A DNA stretch of 64,000 bases from NCBI RefSeq assembly GCF_016428595.1, contig NZ_JAELVQ010000003.1:124001-188000 (forward strand), given 5' to 3'. Both the position numbers and the translations under genes were made by a program. A model generated the notes under the pieces. That model saw nothing but the letters and a program-made list of their open reading frames with translations, searched no databases and was not told the origin of the DNA. Positions within the stretch are counted from its first letter, which is position 1. Each line of letters starts with the position of its first letter. Of the stretch, positions 51,586-60,348 are shown in pieces. Source of the DNA: Snuella sedimenti (GTDB lineage Bacteria; Bacteroidota; Bacteroidia; Flavobacteriales; Flavobacteriaceae).

Positions 51586-52608
51586 ATGGATTCTTTAACC
51601 CAAATTGTACTTGGGGCTGCTTGTGGCGAAGCTGTTTTAGGAAAAAAAATAGGCAATAAAGCATTGTTGTTTGGTGCCATAGGGGGAACTATTCCAGATT
51701 TGGATGTGTATGTAGGGAACTTGTTGTATGGTAACGCTATTGATGCTATGCTTTTTCATAGAGGCTTTATGCATTCTATTTTGTTTTCTGTTATTGGCGC
51801 TTTTTGTTTTGGTTGGTTAGCCTATAAGTTTTATAATTCCGGGAGGCGTTTAAATACAACAACACAAAAAGATTGGATATGGATATGCTTTCTGGCTCTA
51901 TTTACACACATTGTATTGGATTGTTTTACCCCTTATGGAACACAAATGCTAGTGCCTTTTTCCGAATCCAGAATAGCCCTCAATAATATAGCTGTGGTAG
52001 ATCCCATTTATACGCTACCGTTTTTGGTGTGTATGATTGTTTTAATGTTTTTTAAGCGAACAAGTAAAAAGCGAAGGATTTGGTTAAAGTTAGGGGTAGG
52101 GGTTAGCACGGCGTATATGGTATTGACGCTTTGTAATAAATTGTATGTCAATTATATTTTTAAGCAATCATTGATTGAAAATAATATACCTTTTTCAAGG
52201 TGTAGTACGCAACCAGCTATATTTAATAATGTATTATGGTATGGTATCGCTGAAACGGATACAACTTATGCTATAGCAAACTATTCGTTGTTAGATACTA
52301 AAAACCGTTTTTTGGATTTTAAATATTTACCCAAACAACGCGCCATTCAAGTTGCAGGTTATAGCGATTTAAGACGTTTGGCTAAGTTTAGTAATGGGTA
52401 TTACAGCATCTATAAAATAGATGATGAAACATATCAATACAATGATTACCGCTATCCTTTATTAGATAGCAATGACCCAAACTCCTCTGTTTTTAATTTG
52501 CAACTTTTTAAGGAAAACGACCGATTGAACATGAAACCTTTTAAGCCTAAATTCGATAACTTTGAAGTTGTTATGTCAAAGTTGTGGCAGCGCATTAAAG
52601 GAATTTAG
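51586..52608 (+). CDS. Membrane-bound metal-dependent hydrolase (YdjM/LexA-regulated type)
   Basis: A 340-residue protein starting MDSLTQIVLGAACGEAVLGK. Metal-binding motifs are GGTIPDLD, FHRGFMHSI and HIVLDCFTPYGTQ, and there are four hydrophobic segments in the first 180 residues. This is the usual arrangement of the YdjM family. The C-terminal 160 residues are soluble and may be periplasmic. A -7 box TACATTTG at 51555-51562 lies 24 bases before the start. Substrate unknown. Confidence 0.82.
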   Translation: MDSLTQIVLGAACGEAVLGKKIGNKALLFGAIGGTIPDLDVYVGNLLYGNAIDAMLFHRGFMHSILFSVIGAFCFGWLAYKFYNSGRRLNTTTQKDWIWICFLALFTHIVLDCFTPYGTQMLVPFSESRIALNNIAVVDPIYTLPFLVCMIVLMFFKRTSKKRRIWLKLGVGVSTAYMVLTLCNKLYVNYIFKQSLIENNIPFSRCSTQPAIFNNVLWYGIAETDTTYAIANYSLLDTKNRFLDFKYLPKQRAIQVAGYSDLRRLAKFSNGYYSIYKIDDETYQYNDYRYPLLDSNDPNSSVFNLQLFKENDRLNMKPFKPKFDNFEVVMSKLWQRIKGI

Positions 52609-52620
52609 GCGTTTAAGGTT

Positions 52621-53820
52621 TTAAACTATGTTAAGTACTTCCATACACTTAAGCATCATTTGAAAGGTACGTTCAATATCGGCATCCAATCCTATAGAAA
52701 AACGTATTAATCCGTCACTGAGTCCCATGGACTGTTGTTCTTCAAGTGGAATTTCGGACGATGTTGAGGTTCCCGGGGCGCTAAACAAAGTTTTGTAAAA
52801 ACCAAGGCTCACAGCTAGATAACCCAAATTTTTGTCTTGCATCATTTCCATAAGCTCATTGGCTTTTTCTAAGGAACCAACATCAATTGTTAGCATACCT
52901 CCAAAGCCATATTGGGCATTCATCATACTTTTGAATAGTTCATGTGATGGGTGTGATTTTAGACCTGGGTAGACTGTTTTTAAGCCTTTTGCTTCAAACT
53001 TTTGGGCAAGGTACAAAGCATTTTTACTGTGCTGTTGCATTCTTATGTGTAAGGTTCTCAAGTTTTTTAAGATGGAAGCCGCCCTTAGACTATCCATAGT
53101 TGGCCCGAGGAGCATGGAAGCGCCGTCATTAACATTTCGTAAAGTATCTATAAATTCTTGTGAACCACAAACAACACCACCAACAGTGTCACTCGAACCG
53201 TTAATGAATTTAGTTAAGCTGTGTATAACAACATCGGCTCCTAGAATGACAGGAGAAATGGACAAGGGAGAAAACGTGTTGTCTACAACGAGCTTTAAAT
53301 TGTGCTTTTTTGCAATAATGGACAGCCCTTTTATGTCTGCAACTTCTAATAGGGGATTGCTTACGGATTCACAATACAGAATCTTAGTGTCTTTAGTGAC
53401 AGCCCTTTCAACAGCTTCTAGGTTTGTGATATCAACAAAAGACGTCCTGATATTAAATTTTGGTGTAAAGTTTTTCAAAAATGCATAAGTACCCCCATAA
53501 ATCGTTCTGCTTGAAACGATATGGTCTCCGGCATTGCATAATTGCAAAATAACAGGTGTAATAGCTCCCATTCCTGAAGCGGAAACATTAGCCGTTTCGG
53601 TACCTTCCATGGCAGCCAAGGCCTCTCCTAAATATAGATTGGAAGGCGATGAATGACGAGAATAGAGGTAGCAGCCATCGGCATTGCCTTCAAAGGTGTC
53701 GAACATTGTTTTGGCTGAGAGAAAGGTATAGGTTGAAGAATCTGAAATCGACGGGTTAACACCTCCGAATTCTCCAAAGTATTGTAAATCTTGAATGTTA
53801 TTTGCGGGTTTAAAAGCCAT
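52621..53820 (-). CDS. Trans-sulfuration PLP enzyme (methionine gamma-lyase / cystathionine lyase family)
   Basis: A 399-residue Cys/Met-metabolism PLP enzyme. Motifs are YSRHSSPSNLYLGEALAAME, VDNTFSPL (PLP Asp region), VIHSLTKFINGSSDTVGG with the Schiff-base lysine, and RFSIGLDADIE. It cleaves or forms C-S bonds. Which of methionine gamma-lyase, cystathionine gamma-synthase or lyase cannot be decided by eye. It is divergent from an Lrp-type regulator, a common control arrangement for this family. Confidence 0.87.
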   Translation of the reverse strand: MAFKPANNIQDLQYFGEFGGVNPSISDSSTYTFLSAKTMFDTFEGNADGCYLYSRHSSPSNLYLGEALAAMEGTETANVSASGMGAITPVILQLCNAGDHIVSSRTIYGGTYAFLKNFTPKFNIRTSFVDITNLEAVERAVTKDTKILYCESVSNPLLEVADIKGLSIIAKKHNLKLVVDNTFSPLSISPVILGADVVIHSLTKFINGSSDTVGGVVCGSQEFIDTLRNVNDGASMLLGPTMDSLRAASILKNLRTLHIRMQQHSKNALYLAQKFEAKGLKTVYPGLKSHPSHELFKSMMNAQYGFGGMLTIDVGSLEKANELMEMMQDKNLGYLAVSLGFYKTLFSAPGTSTSSEIPLEEQQSMGLSDGLIRFSIGLDADIERTFQMMLKCMEVLNIV

Positions 53821-54177
53821 TGTATTTAAGTTTATTTTATAGCAAAAATGCTTATAAACAGATTATAAAACAATATAATATTTTTTATTATGAAAATAAA
53901 ACTATATAATAAGTATTTTTTAGATATATTTACTGTGTAATATGTATGGATGTAAATTTTAAGAAAAATATTAATTAAACACTATTGTGTCAGTGGCAGT
54001 TCAAATTGTCACATCAAGCATTGGTTGGAAAGAAAATATATTTTCTTTGAAAGTGCCTTACAAAGCAAGTCGAGATGTTTTTACCAACCTTTCGACTGCG
54101 CTATTGGGGACAAAGCATAATTCTTTAACAAAGCTTCTTATGCTGGCATAATAGTGATTATACGAAAAAGAATAATT
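53821..54177. other. Divergent intergenic region with several palindromes
   Basis: No gene is seen. A perfect 20-bp palindrome AAAGAAAATATATTTTCTTT spans 54029-54048. Further inverted repeats are GGTTGG (54023)/CCAACC (54084), AGTCGA (54068)/TCGACT (54092) and AGCATAA (54114)/TTATGCT (54138). They are likely operator or structured repeat DNA. The promoters of the PLP enzyme and the Lrp gene must lie here. Confidence 0.55.
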
Positions 54178-54636
54178 ATGATATTTGATGAAACAGATAA
54201 AAAATTACTGGCTTTATTACAACAAGATTGTAAACAAACCAACAAAGAACTATCTAATAAATTAAATTTGTCGGTTACTGCTGTGTACGAGCGGATAAAA
54301 AAGCTTGAAAAGGGAGGGGTTGTAAATAATTATGTCGCTTTAATTAACAAAGAAACTATAAATAAGTCTTTTGTGGCATTTTGTCATATTAAGTTAGTAC
54401 AGCATAGCAAAGATTTTGTAATACGTTTTGAAAAGGAAGTTTCTACTATTGATGAGGTACTGGAGTGTTATCATATAAGTGGTGATTACGACTATTTGCT
54501 AAAGGTACTTGTAAAGGATATGGCATCATTTAGGGAGTTTATGGTTAAAAAATTAACAACGATCAATCATATTGGTAGCACCCATAGTATGTTTGTAATC
54601 AATGAGGTAAAACATACCACTGCCATTACTATATGA
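54178..54636 (+). CDS. Lrp/AsnC-family transcriptional regulator
   Basis: A 152-residue regulator from the ATG at 54178 (a GTG eight codons upstream is also possible). The N-terminal helix-turn-helix is MIFDETDKKLLALLQQDCKQ and NKLNLSVTAVYERIKKLEKG. The C-terminal RAM domain (AFCHIKLV ... ECYHISGDYDYLLKVLVKDM) binds amino acids. It faces away from the trans-sulfuration enzyme gene and probably controls it. The next gene overlaps by four bases. Confidence 0.92.
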   Translation: MIFDETDKKLLALLQQDCKQTNKELSNKLNLSVTAVYERIKKLEKGGVVNNYVALINKETINKSFVAFCHIKLVQHSKDFVIRFEKEVSTIDEVLECYHISGDYDYLLKVLVKDMASFREFMVKKLTTINHIGSTHSMFVINEVKHTTAITI

Positions 54637-55265
54637 TTATGAACGGATTGATTTATAAAGGGGTAGAGTTTTTTGTTTTATTTATTTTACTACCAATTAG
54701 TTTTGCGGTACAGTATCCTATATGGATTAAAATGTTGCTTGGTACTATGGGATTTGTTTATGTCGCATACGTGTTATTAAAGGTTGAAAAACTAAAGTTT
54801 AAAGTAAACCCGACACTTCGCTGGAGGTCGTTTTGGAAAGCCGTATTTGTTAAGCTAGCAGTTATAGTGGTGCTTACAAGCTGCTTCGTTTGGTTTACCA
54901 ATAAGGAGATGCTTTTTCAGGTATTGTTTGAAAACGCTCTTCTTTGGCTGTTTTTTGTGTTTGTTTACAGTGTGTTTTCGGTATATCCCCAAGAGTTGGT
55001 GTATAGGACGTTTTATTTTCAACGTTATAAGGTTTTGTTTAAGAATGAATCCTTATTCGTTTTTTTAAATGCCGTCGTATTTGCCTTAGGGCATTTGTTT
55101 TTTAAAAATAATCTGGTGATTGTATTGACTTTTTTAGGAGGTCTATTGTTTGCTATAACTTTTAAAAAAACCAAATCAACGTTACTGGTTTCTATAGAGC
55201 ATGCCATTTATGGTAGTTGGTTGTTTACTGTAGGGATGGGTAGTATGTTGGGCTTTCCTGTTTGA
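54633..55265 (+). CDS. CPBP-family intramembrane protease-like protein
   Basis: A 210-residue membrane protein with about six hydrophobic helices. The CPBP (Abi) motifs are visible in order: PQELVYRTFYFQRY (usual EExxxR; here the first Glu is Gln), FALGHLFFKN (histidine) and SIEHAIYGSW (second histidine). It overlaps the Lrp gene by four bases and so is likely translated with it. The substrate is unknown. The change of the first Glu to Gln is worth noting. Confidence 0.78.
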   Translation: MIMNGLIYKGVEFFVLFILLPISFAVQYPIWIKMLLGTMGFVYVAYVLLKVEKLKFKVNPTLRWRSFWKAVFVKLAVIVVLTSCFVWFTNKEMLFQVLFENALLWLFFVFVYSVFSVYPQELVYRTFYFQRYKVLFKNESLFVFLNAVVFALGHLFFKNNLVIVLTFLGGLLFAITFKKTKSTLLVSIEHAIYGSWLFTVGMGSMLGFPV

Positions 55266-55315
55266 TCAAAAAGGAACTCTTAGAGGCGTTTGCTTTTAAG
55301 GGTAAAAAGTCTAGC

Positions 55316-56020
55316 TTATAAACAAGCATCCCATAGCGCGTCTTTGGGTAAGGGAGCCGTAATAAGAATCGGTTCTTTTTTTATTGGATGTGTGAAGGTA
55401 ATTTGTCTTGCATGCAGGTGGATGCTCGCATCTGTATTACTTCTGTCGAATCCATATTTAAGATCTCCTTTAATAGGACAGTCAATGCTTGAAAGTTGGG
55501 ATCGTATTTGGTGGTGCCTACCTGTTTCCAAATTTATTTCCAATAAAAAATAGTTGTTAAGTTGTTTTAGAAGTTTGTAATGTAGGATGGCTTTTTTGCT
55601 ATTGTTAACTTCTTTTTTAAATGCCGTAGATTTATTGTTCTTTGGGTTTTTTCTTAACCAATGCGTAAGTGTATCCTGTTCTTTTTGAGGTTTGTTTTTT
55701 ACGATAGCCCAATAGGTTTTTTTTGCTTCTTTGTTAGCAAATAGCTTATTGAGTCTTGGTAAAGCTTTGCTTGTTTTTGCAAACATAACGATACCAGTGG
55801 TAGGTCTGTCCAATCTATGCACGACTCCTAAATATACGTTTCCAGTTTTATTGTACTTTTCCTTTAAAAATTCTTTAACCACATCGCTTAATGGTTTGTC
55901 ACCGGTTTTATCGCCTTGTACAATGTCGCCAGCGCGTTTATTTACAACGATAATATGGTTGTCTTCGTAAAGAACCTGTAAGTTTGATTTGTTGGATAGG
56001 ACTTTAGACGTATTGGACAT
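55316..56020 (-). CDS. RluA-family pseudouridine synthase
   Basis: A 234-residue RNA-modifying enzyme. Motifs are IVVNKRAGDIVQGDKTGDK, the catalytic HRLDRPTTGIVMFAKT (with the Asp) and INLETGRHHQIRSQL. No S4 domain is present, so it is the short RluA/RluC-like form. Target uridines cannot be assigned. It lies downstream of the four-helix-bundle gene and panB on the same strand. Confidence 0.9.
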   Translation of the reverse strand: MSNTSKVLSNKSNLQVLYEDNHIIVVNKRAGDIVQGDKTGDKPLSDVVKEFLKEKYNKTGNVYLGVVHRLDRPTTGIVMFAKTSKALPRLNKLFANKEAKKTYWAIVKNKPQKEQDTLTHWLRKNPKNNKSTAFKKEVNNSKKAILHYKLLKQLNNYFLLEINLETGRHHQIRSQLSSIDCPIKGDLKYGFDRSNTDASIHLHARQITFTHPIKKEPILITAPLPKDALWDACL

Positions 56021-56030
56021 TTTAGATCAG

Positions 56031-56060
56031 TTAGATATTTAGACTTGTTAGATATTTAGA
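56031..56060. repeat. Tandem repeat of TTAGATATTTAGA
   Basis: The 13-base string occurs at 56031-56043 and 56048-56060, a period of 17 bases. It lies between the four-helix-bundle gene and rluA, immediately before the rluA start. Related TTAGAC/TCTAA strings occur at the other side of the same gene. Confidence 0.7.
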
Positions 56061-56078
56061 TGGGTTGTGTAACTGATT

Positions 56079-56429
56079 TTATTTTAGTGTTGATTTAAAT
56101 TTTGAGATCATTTTTATAATTTCACTTAATTCTTTGCTTGACTCCTTGAGTTCTAATTCTGTAATAAAGTTTAAATCGAAAGAAATAAGTAATTGTGTCT
56201 CTATTTCATAAGCAGAACCTAAAGTTATTTCAAGAAAACGACAGAAGTCTTTATTCGATTTTCTAGAAGATCCTTCGGCAATATTTGAAGGTATAGAAAC
56301 TGAAGCTCTTCTTAATTGGTTGGTTAAGCCAAATTTTTCTGATTCGGGAAACTTAGAAGTTAAGTCGTAAATGTTAGAACAAAAACATCTACTTCTTTTC
56401 CATATTTCTAATTCTTTAAATCTATGCAT
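56079..56429 (-). CDS. Four-helix-bundle protein (23S rRNA intervening-sequence/S23 type)
   Basis: A 116-residue helical protein: FKELEIWKRSRCFCSNIYDL, then FPESEKFGLTNQLRRASVSI, PSNIAEGSSRKSNKDFCRFL and a final amphipathic helix. This is the family (avd-like) originally seen within 23S rRNA intervening sequences. It lies between panB and rluA in an otherwise ordinary context, flanked by short TCTAA-type repeats, which suggests an inserted accessory gene. Its function is unclear. Confidence 0.88.
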   Translation of the reverse strand: MHRFKELEIWKRSRCFCSNIYDLTSKFPESEKFGLTNQLRRASVSIPSNIAEGSSRKSNKDFCRFLEITLGSAYEIETQLLISFDLNFITELELKESSKELSEIIKMISKFKSTLK

Positions 56430-56512
56430 CTATTGAATCTATAATATCTATTCCAAAACACATTGGCAGTCTAAAAAACTAATACGGTCTAAGAGTCTAA
56501 TAAAGTCCATAT
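56430..56512. repeat. TTAGAC/TCTAA-rich spacer between panB and the four-helix-bundle gene
   Basis: On the minus strand, TTAGAC occurs three times and related TATTAG once within about 80 bases, close to the string repeated on the far side of the gene. It looks like a low-complexity repeat that travels with this gene type. Confidence 0.5.
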
Positions 56513-57331
56513 TTAATACTGCTCCGTCTCATTAGGAAAGTCTAACGATTTTACATCGTCAACATATTGCGAAATGGCATTGGTCATATCTTCGTATAGA
56601 TTCATATAACGACGTAGAAAACGCGGGTTGAATTCATGTGTCATACCTAGCATATCATGAAGTACTAACACTTGACCATCAACACCATTTCCAGCTCCAA
56701 TGCCAATGATGGGGATACTTACGTTTTCGGCTACTTGTTTTGCTAGCTTGGCAGGTATTTTCTCAAGAACGATGGCAAAGCATCCAACGCGTTCTAACAT
56801 TTTGGCGTTTTCAATTAGGTCTAGAGCTTCCTGTTCTTCTTTGGCACGAACGGTATAGGTTCCAAATTTATAAATAGACTGAGGTGTTAAGCCCAAGTGT
56901 CCCATAACGGGAATTCCGGCATTTAAGATGCGTTTTATGGAGTCTTTAATTTCTTTGCCACCTTCAACTTTTACAGCGTGAGCACCACTTTCCTTCATGA
57001 TTCTAATGGCAGACCGTAAAGCTTCTTTAGGATCACTTTGGTAGGTTCCAAAAGGTAAATCGACTACAATTAACGCCCTGTCTATAGCCCTAATTACAGA
57101 AGACGCATGATAAATCATTTGGTCTAATGTAATAGGCAGTGTGGTTTCGTGTCCAGCCATGACGTTACTAGCCGAATCACCAACTAAAATGACATCGACT
57201 CCTGCACCGTCAACAATCTTGGCCATAGTATAATCGTAAGCAGTAAGCATTGATATTTTTTCGCCATTAGCTTTCATATCAACTAATGTTTTAACCGTAA
57301 TGCGTTTGTATTCCTTTTTAGCAGTAGACAT
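56513..57331 (-). CDS. panB: 3-methyl-2-oxobutanoate hydroxymethyltransferase
   Basis: A 272-residue enzyme that makes ketopantoate in pantothenate/CoA biosynthesis. Motifs are [32 protein letters not shown] (metal-binding Asp), DLPFGTY, AVKVEGG and [20 protein letters not shown]. Length is typical. The remaining pan genes are not in this window. It is transcribed alone or with the four-helix-bundle gene and rluA. Confidence 0.95.
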   Translation of the reverse strand: MSTAKKEYKRITVKTLVDMKANGEKISMLTAYDYTMAKIVDGAGVDVILVGDSASNVMAGHETTLPITLDQMIYHASSVIRAIDRALIVVDLPFGTYQSDPKEALRSAIRIMKESGAHAVKVEGGKEIKDSIKRILNAGIPVMGHLGLTPQSIYKFGTYTVRAKEEQEALDLIENAKMLERVGCFAIVLEKIPAKLAKQVAENVSIPIIGIGAGNGVDGQVLVLHDMLGMTHEFNPRFLRRYMNLYEDMTNAISQYVDDVKSLDFPNETEQY

Positions 57332-57450
57332 GTCTTTTTATTACTGATTTTGATAGGGTGTAAAAGTAATAAATTAAACTGTTAAACTTTTCTTTAATGG
57401 TTTAGTTTCTTAAAAGCGATAAACTATTTTAGAGGGAAAAATAATAACAT

Positions 57451-57912
57451 ATGGTACGCGGCATACTTTATTTGATAGTTATAATGACCTCTACATTGTA
57501 TGGTCAGGAAGATGAAAAGAACAATGTAAAGGCAACGGTCGACACTTTTTTTGAAGCATTTCATAAAGGTGATACGGTGTTGCTTAAATCGGTGATGGCC
57601 GATAAAATACGTTTACAAACAGCTTATAAAAACAATGAAGGAAAGGATGTTTTAGTAACCGATGAACCACAAAAACTTATTGATGCCATTGCAAACAGAC
57701 CAGCCGACCAGAAATGGGATGAGCGCCTATTGGAATACAATATTCAGGTAGATGGAAATATGGCCAATGCCTGGGCGCCCTATGAGTTTTGGTTTAATGA
57801 TAAGTTTAGTCATTGTGGTGTCAACTCCTTTCAGTTGTTTAAAGATGGAGAACATTGGAAAATTATTTATTTGATGGATACTAGGCGAGGTGGGGGCTGT
57901 CATACTAATTGA
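57451..57912 (+). CDS. Secreted NTF2-like (SnoaL/DUF4440-type) protein
   Basis: A 153-residue protein with a signal peptide ending about TLYGQ. The mature part has the cone-shaped NTF2 pattern: VKATVDTFFEAFHKGDTVLL, a middle strand set (YNIQVDGNMANAWAPYEFWF) and a final FQLFKDGEHWKIIYLMDTRR. Two cysteines lie in SHCGVNS and GGGCHTN. The ligand or reaction is unknown. It is divergent from panB. Confidence 0.8.
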   Translation: MVRGILYLIVIMTSTLYGQEDEKNNVKATVDTFFEAFHKGDTVLLKSVMADKIRLQTAYKNNEGKDVLVTDEPQKLIDAIANRPADQKWDERLLEYNIQVDGNMANAWAPYEFWFNDKFSHCGVNSFQLFKDGEHWKIIYLMDTRRGGGCHTN

Positions 57913-57933
57913 ATTTGAATAAGGTATTTAAAT

Positions 57934-58215
57934 TTAGGCAGTGTTTCTTAGTTTTTTGATTTTAGTTATATAAGTGCTAATTGTTAAGTTCAAATAATTT
58001 ATAAAATGGTCGTAGGACTCTTCATTTACTGGAATAGCTTCGTGAGCTATTTTGTGTATCAAACTTTTGAATTCTCGTATATCATTGTCAATTGGATTGG
58101 TGATTGATCTATCAGAGTACTGTTTGTAAAATGTCTCACATATATTGTTTATTTGACTGATTACTTCCGTATTAAAGTACGTGGTTTTGGGAGGTATAAA
58201 TTTTAAATTCTCCAT
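57934..58215 (-). CDS. Small hypothetical protein
   Basis: A 93-residue helical protein (VISQINNICETFYKQYSDRS, EFKSLIHKIAHEAIPVNEES, HFINYLNLTISTYITKIKKL). No signal peptide, membrane helix or known motif. It follows another small reading frame on the same strand by 21 bases, which supports both being real. I do not recognise the family. Confidence 0.55.
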   Translation of the reverse strand: MENLKFIPPKTTYFNTEVISQINNICETFYKQYSDRSITNPIDNDIREFKSLIHKIAHEAIPVNEESYDHFINYLNLTISTYITKIKKLRNTA

Positions 58216-58236
58216 AACTTCAAAAGATATCTTAGG

Positions 58237-58500
58237 TTAACGAAAGTGCTTTTTTCTCCATTCCGGGTATGTTGACATTCCATAAGAAAGTAATTCAAAG
58301 ATTTCTTCATCTAATTTAGGATATGGTAGGGTATTATTTTCTTCCAAAACCACATGAATATAATCGGAAACTATTCTTGATAATCTTCTACTGTAATATT
58401 CCTGATATGTGCCTTCAAATTTTGTATCTAAAGAGATAAATCTTATGTTTTCTTTAAATCTAGATAGTAATTTAGTCATAATTGTTGTTTTTTCTTTCAA
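58237..58500 (-). CDS. Small hypothetical protein
   Basis: An 87-residue charged, helical protein (80 residues if the ATG at 58479 is used, MTKLLSRFKENIRFISLD). It ends with ELLSYGMSTYPEWRKKHFR. No known motif is visible. It is the first of a two-gene unit with the next small frame, between sdaA and the NTF2-like gene. Confidence 0.5.
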   Translation of the reverse strand: MKEKTTIMTKLLSRFKENIRFISLDTKFEGTYQEYYSRRLSRIVSDYIHVVLEENNTLPYPKLDEEIFELLSYGMSTYPEWRKKHFR

Positions 58501-58568
58501 AATTACTAAAAAAGAAGGAAGAAATAAAATTGATTAGTTTTATAGTAATTACTTGGTAATGTTACTAT

Positions 58569-59993
58569 CTAACAATCGGTTAAATTGACACCTACAGCAA
58601 GTCCGCCTTCAGATGTTTCCTTGTATTTGGTATTCATATCTTTAGCGGTTTCCCACATGGTAGAAACTACCTTGTCCAAAGGAACTTTAACGTTGTTGGG
58701 ATCTGTTTCAAGTGCCAGTTCGGCAGCGTTAATTGCTTTGATGGCTCCCATGGAATTGCGCTCTATGCAAGGTATTTGAACCAAGCCTCCAATAGGGTCG
58801 CAGGTAAGTCCCAAATGGTGTTCCATGGCAATTTCGGCAGCAACAATAACCTGTTCAGGAGAGCCTCCCAGTAATTCACACAAACCAGCGGCAGCCATTG
58901 CCGAAGATACGCCAATTTCTGCCTGGCAACCACCCATGGCAGCCGATATGGTGGCGCCCTTTTTAAAAATACTGCCTATTTCACTAGCTACCAATAAAAA
59001 TTTCTTAACGTGTTCAAAATCGGCTTCGTGATTTTCTATCACCATATAGTACATAAGCACAGATGGAATAACACCGGCACTTCCATTGGTTGGCGCAGTG
59101 ACCACACGACCAAGAGAAGCATTCACTTCGTTAACGGCTAGGGCAAAGCAACTTACCCACTTAAGAATCTGACGAAATTTCACTTCGGTTTTACGTATTA
59201 TCTGTAGCCAAGTTTTAGGTGAGTTATAAGGTAAATCCCCTTTTAGTTTTTGGTGCATGTCATACGCCCGACGTCTAACGTTAAGTCCTCCAGGGAGGTT
59301 GCCTTCAGTATGACATCCAGTATACATACATTCCAGCATGGTATGCCAAATACGCTGTAATTCGGAATTGATTGTGTCAATATCCCGAATGGATTTTTCG
59401 TTTTCCAAAACTACCTCAGAAATAGGCAAACCTAATTGGTGGCAATATTTTAATAGCTCACTCCCTGTTTGTGCTGGATATGGAAAAGTACAGTTGAAAA
59501 TGATTTTGTTGTTCTCTGCCGATTTTCGTTCTTCTTGGACCACAAAGCCGCCTCCAATGGAATAATAGGTCTCACTGGTTTTAATGCCTTTGGCAAACGC
59601 CGTGAATGTGATGGCATTGGCATGAAATGGTAAAAACGATTTGTTTAGTCTAATGTCTTTTTCTGCATCAAACGGTAAGGGTCTTGTATTATTTAGTACC
59701 AGTGTCTTTGTACTCTTTATAGAAGCAATAATGTTGTTTATGTTATCTACGGGAATATATTCTGGATCGGCTCCACTTAAGCCGAGCATCACGGCTAGAT
59801 CGGTAGCATGCCCTTTTCCTGTTAAGGACAAGGAACCATAGAGGTCTATTTCTACTTTTTCAACACTATCGAAGGTATTGGTGGCTTTTAGTTTGTCGAT
59901 CCATCGTTCGGCTGCCCGCCAAGGGCCTAAGGTATGTGAACTAGAAGGACCAATACCAATTTTAAGCATGTCAAAAACAGAAATACATTCCAT
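58569..59993 (-). CDS. sdaA: L-serine ammonia-lyase (iron-sulfur dependent)
   Basis: The start at 59993 ([20 protein letters not shown]) is preferred over an upstream ATG at 60035. The 474-residue product has the N-terminal [11 protein letters not shown] signature, a middle linker, and the C-terminal domain with [31 protein letters not shown] and [19 protein letters not shown], whose cysteines hold the [4Fe-4S] cluster. It deaminates serine to pyruvate. This is the fused single-chain form. The MITE-like element lies just upstream. Confidence 0.93.
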   Translation of the reverse strand: MECISVFDMLKIGIGPSSSHTLGPWRAAERWIDKLKATNTFDSVEKVEIDLYGSLSLTGKGHATDLAVMLGLSGADPEYIPVDNINNIIASIKSTKTLVLNNTRPLPFDAEKDIRLNKSFLPFHANAITFTAFAKGIKTSETYYSIGGGFVVQEERKSAENNKIIFNCTFPYPAQTGSELLKYCHQLGLPISEVVLENEKSIRDIDTINSELQRIWHTMLECMYTGCHTEGNLPGGLNVRRRAYDMHQKLKGDLPYNSPKTWLQIIRKTEVKFRQILKWVSCFALAVNEVNASLGRVVTAPTNGSAGVIPSVLMYYMVIENHEADFEHVKKFLLVASEIGSIFKKGATISAAMGGCQAEIGVSSAMAAAGLCELLGGSPEQVIVAAEIAMEHHLGLTCDPIGGLVQIPCIERNSMGAIKAINAAELALETDPNNVKVPLDKVVSTMWETAKDMNTKYKETSEGGLAVGVNLTDC

Positions 59994-60014
59994 ATAAGAT
60001 TCAGTAATTAGATT

Positions 60015-60180
60015 TAGAGACTGTTTAAATTCCACCTTTCGGTTTTGTTATGCCCCTTTTTTCACCACTTTTCGTTATGAAAATCCTCATTTAGCGCTGC
60101 TAAACTCCGGTTTTAAAGCCTTAATTGGCAAAAAAATGACCTATAACAAATTTCAAAAACGAATTTTAAACAGTCTCTTA
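60015..60180. mobile_element. MITE-like element, a near-complete imperfect palindrome
   Basis: Left end TAGAGACTGTTTAAATTC (60015-60032) and right end GAATTTTAAACAGTCTCTTA (60161-60180) are near-perfect inverted repeats. Inner pairs TTTGTTAT (60044)/ATAACAAA (60143) and a central hairpin TTTAGC-GCT-GCTAAA (60090-60104) share exactly the same centre, near 60097. It has no reading frame. A target-site duplication was not clearly seen. The structure suggests a non-autonomous transposable element. Confidence 0.7.
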
Positions 60181-60279
60181 GTTTAAGTTTAGTTTATGTG
60201 ACAAAAATAAATCTTTAAACAATATGGAATATTGAATAGTAAAAAAATAACAAATGACAAGGTGTCATATTTTTTGTCA

Positions 60280-60296
60280 TGGCATAATCATTGACA
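60280..60296 (+). promoter_or_regulatory. Sigma-54-like -24/-12 promoter with upstream palindrome for dnaK
   Basis: TGGCAT at 60280-60285 and TTGACA at 60291-60296 have the spacing of the sigma-54 consensus (TGGCAC-N5-TTGCA), with the second GC changed to GA. ATGACA-AGG-TGTCAT, an inverted repeat, lies at 60254-60268 just upstream. No CIRCE element is present. The dnaK ATG is 53 bases downstream. Confidence 0.45.
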
Positions 60297-60348
60297 TATG
60301 TGTTATGAATTTAAAATGAACATTCAACACAATAAAGTATAAGATATT

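Noticed and set aside
53045-53488. 147-codon antisense open frame within the trans-sulfuration gene
   Set aside because: No recognisable domain and fully overlapped by a clear PLP enzyme.
60181-60348. CIRCE (HrcA) operator before dnaK
   Set aside because: The TTAGCACTC-N9-GAGTGCTAA pattern is absent; the TGTCA palindrome has a different sequence.
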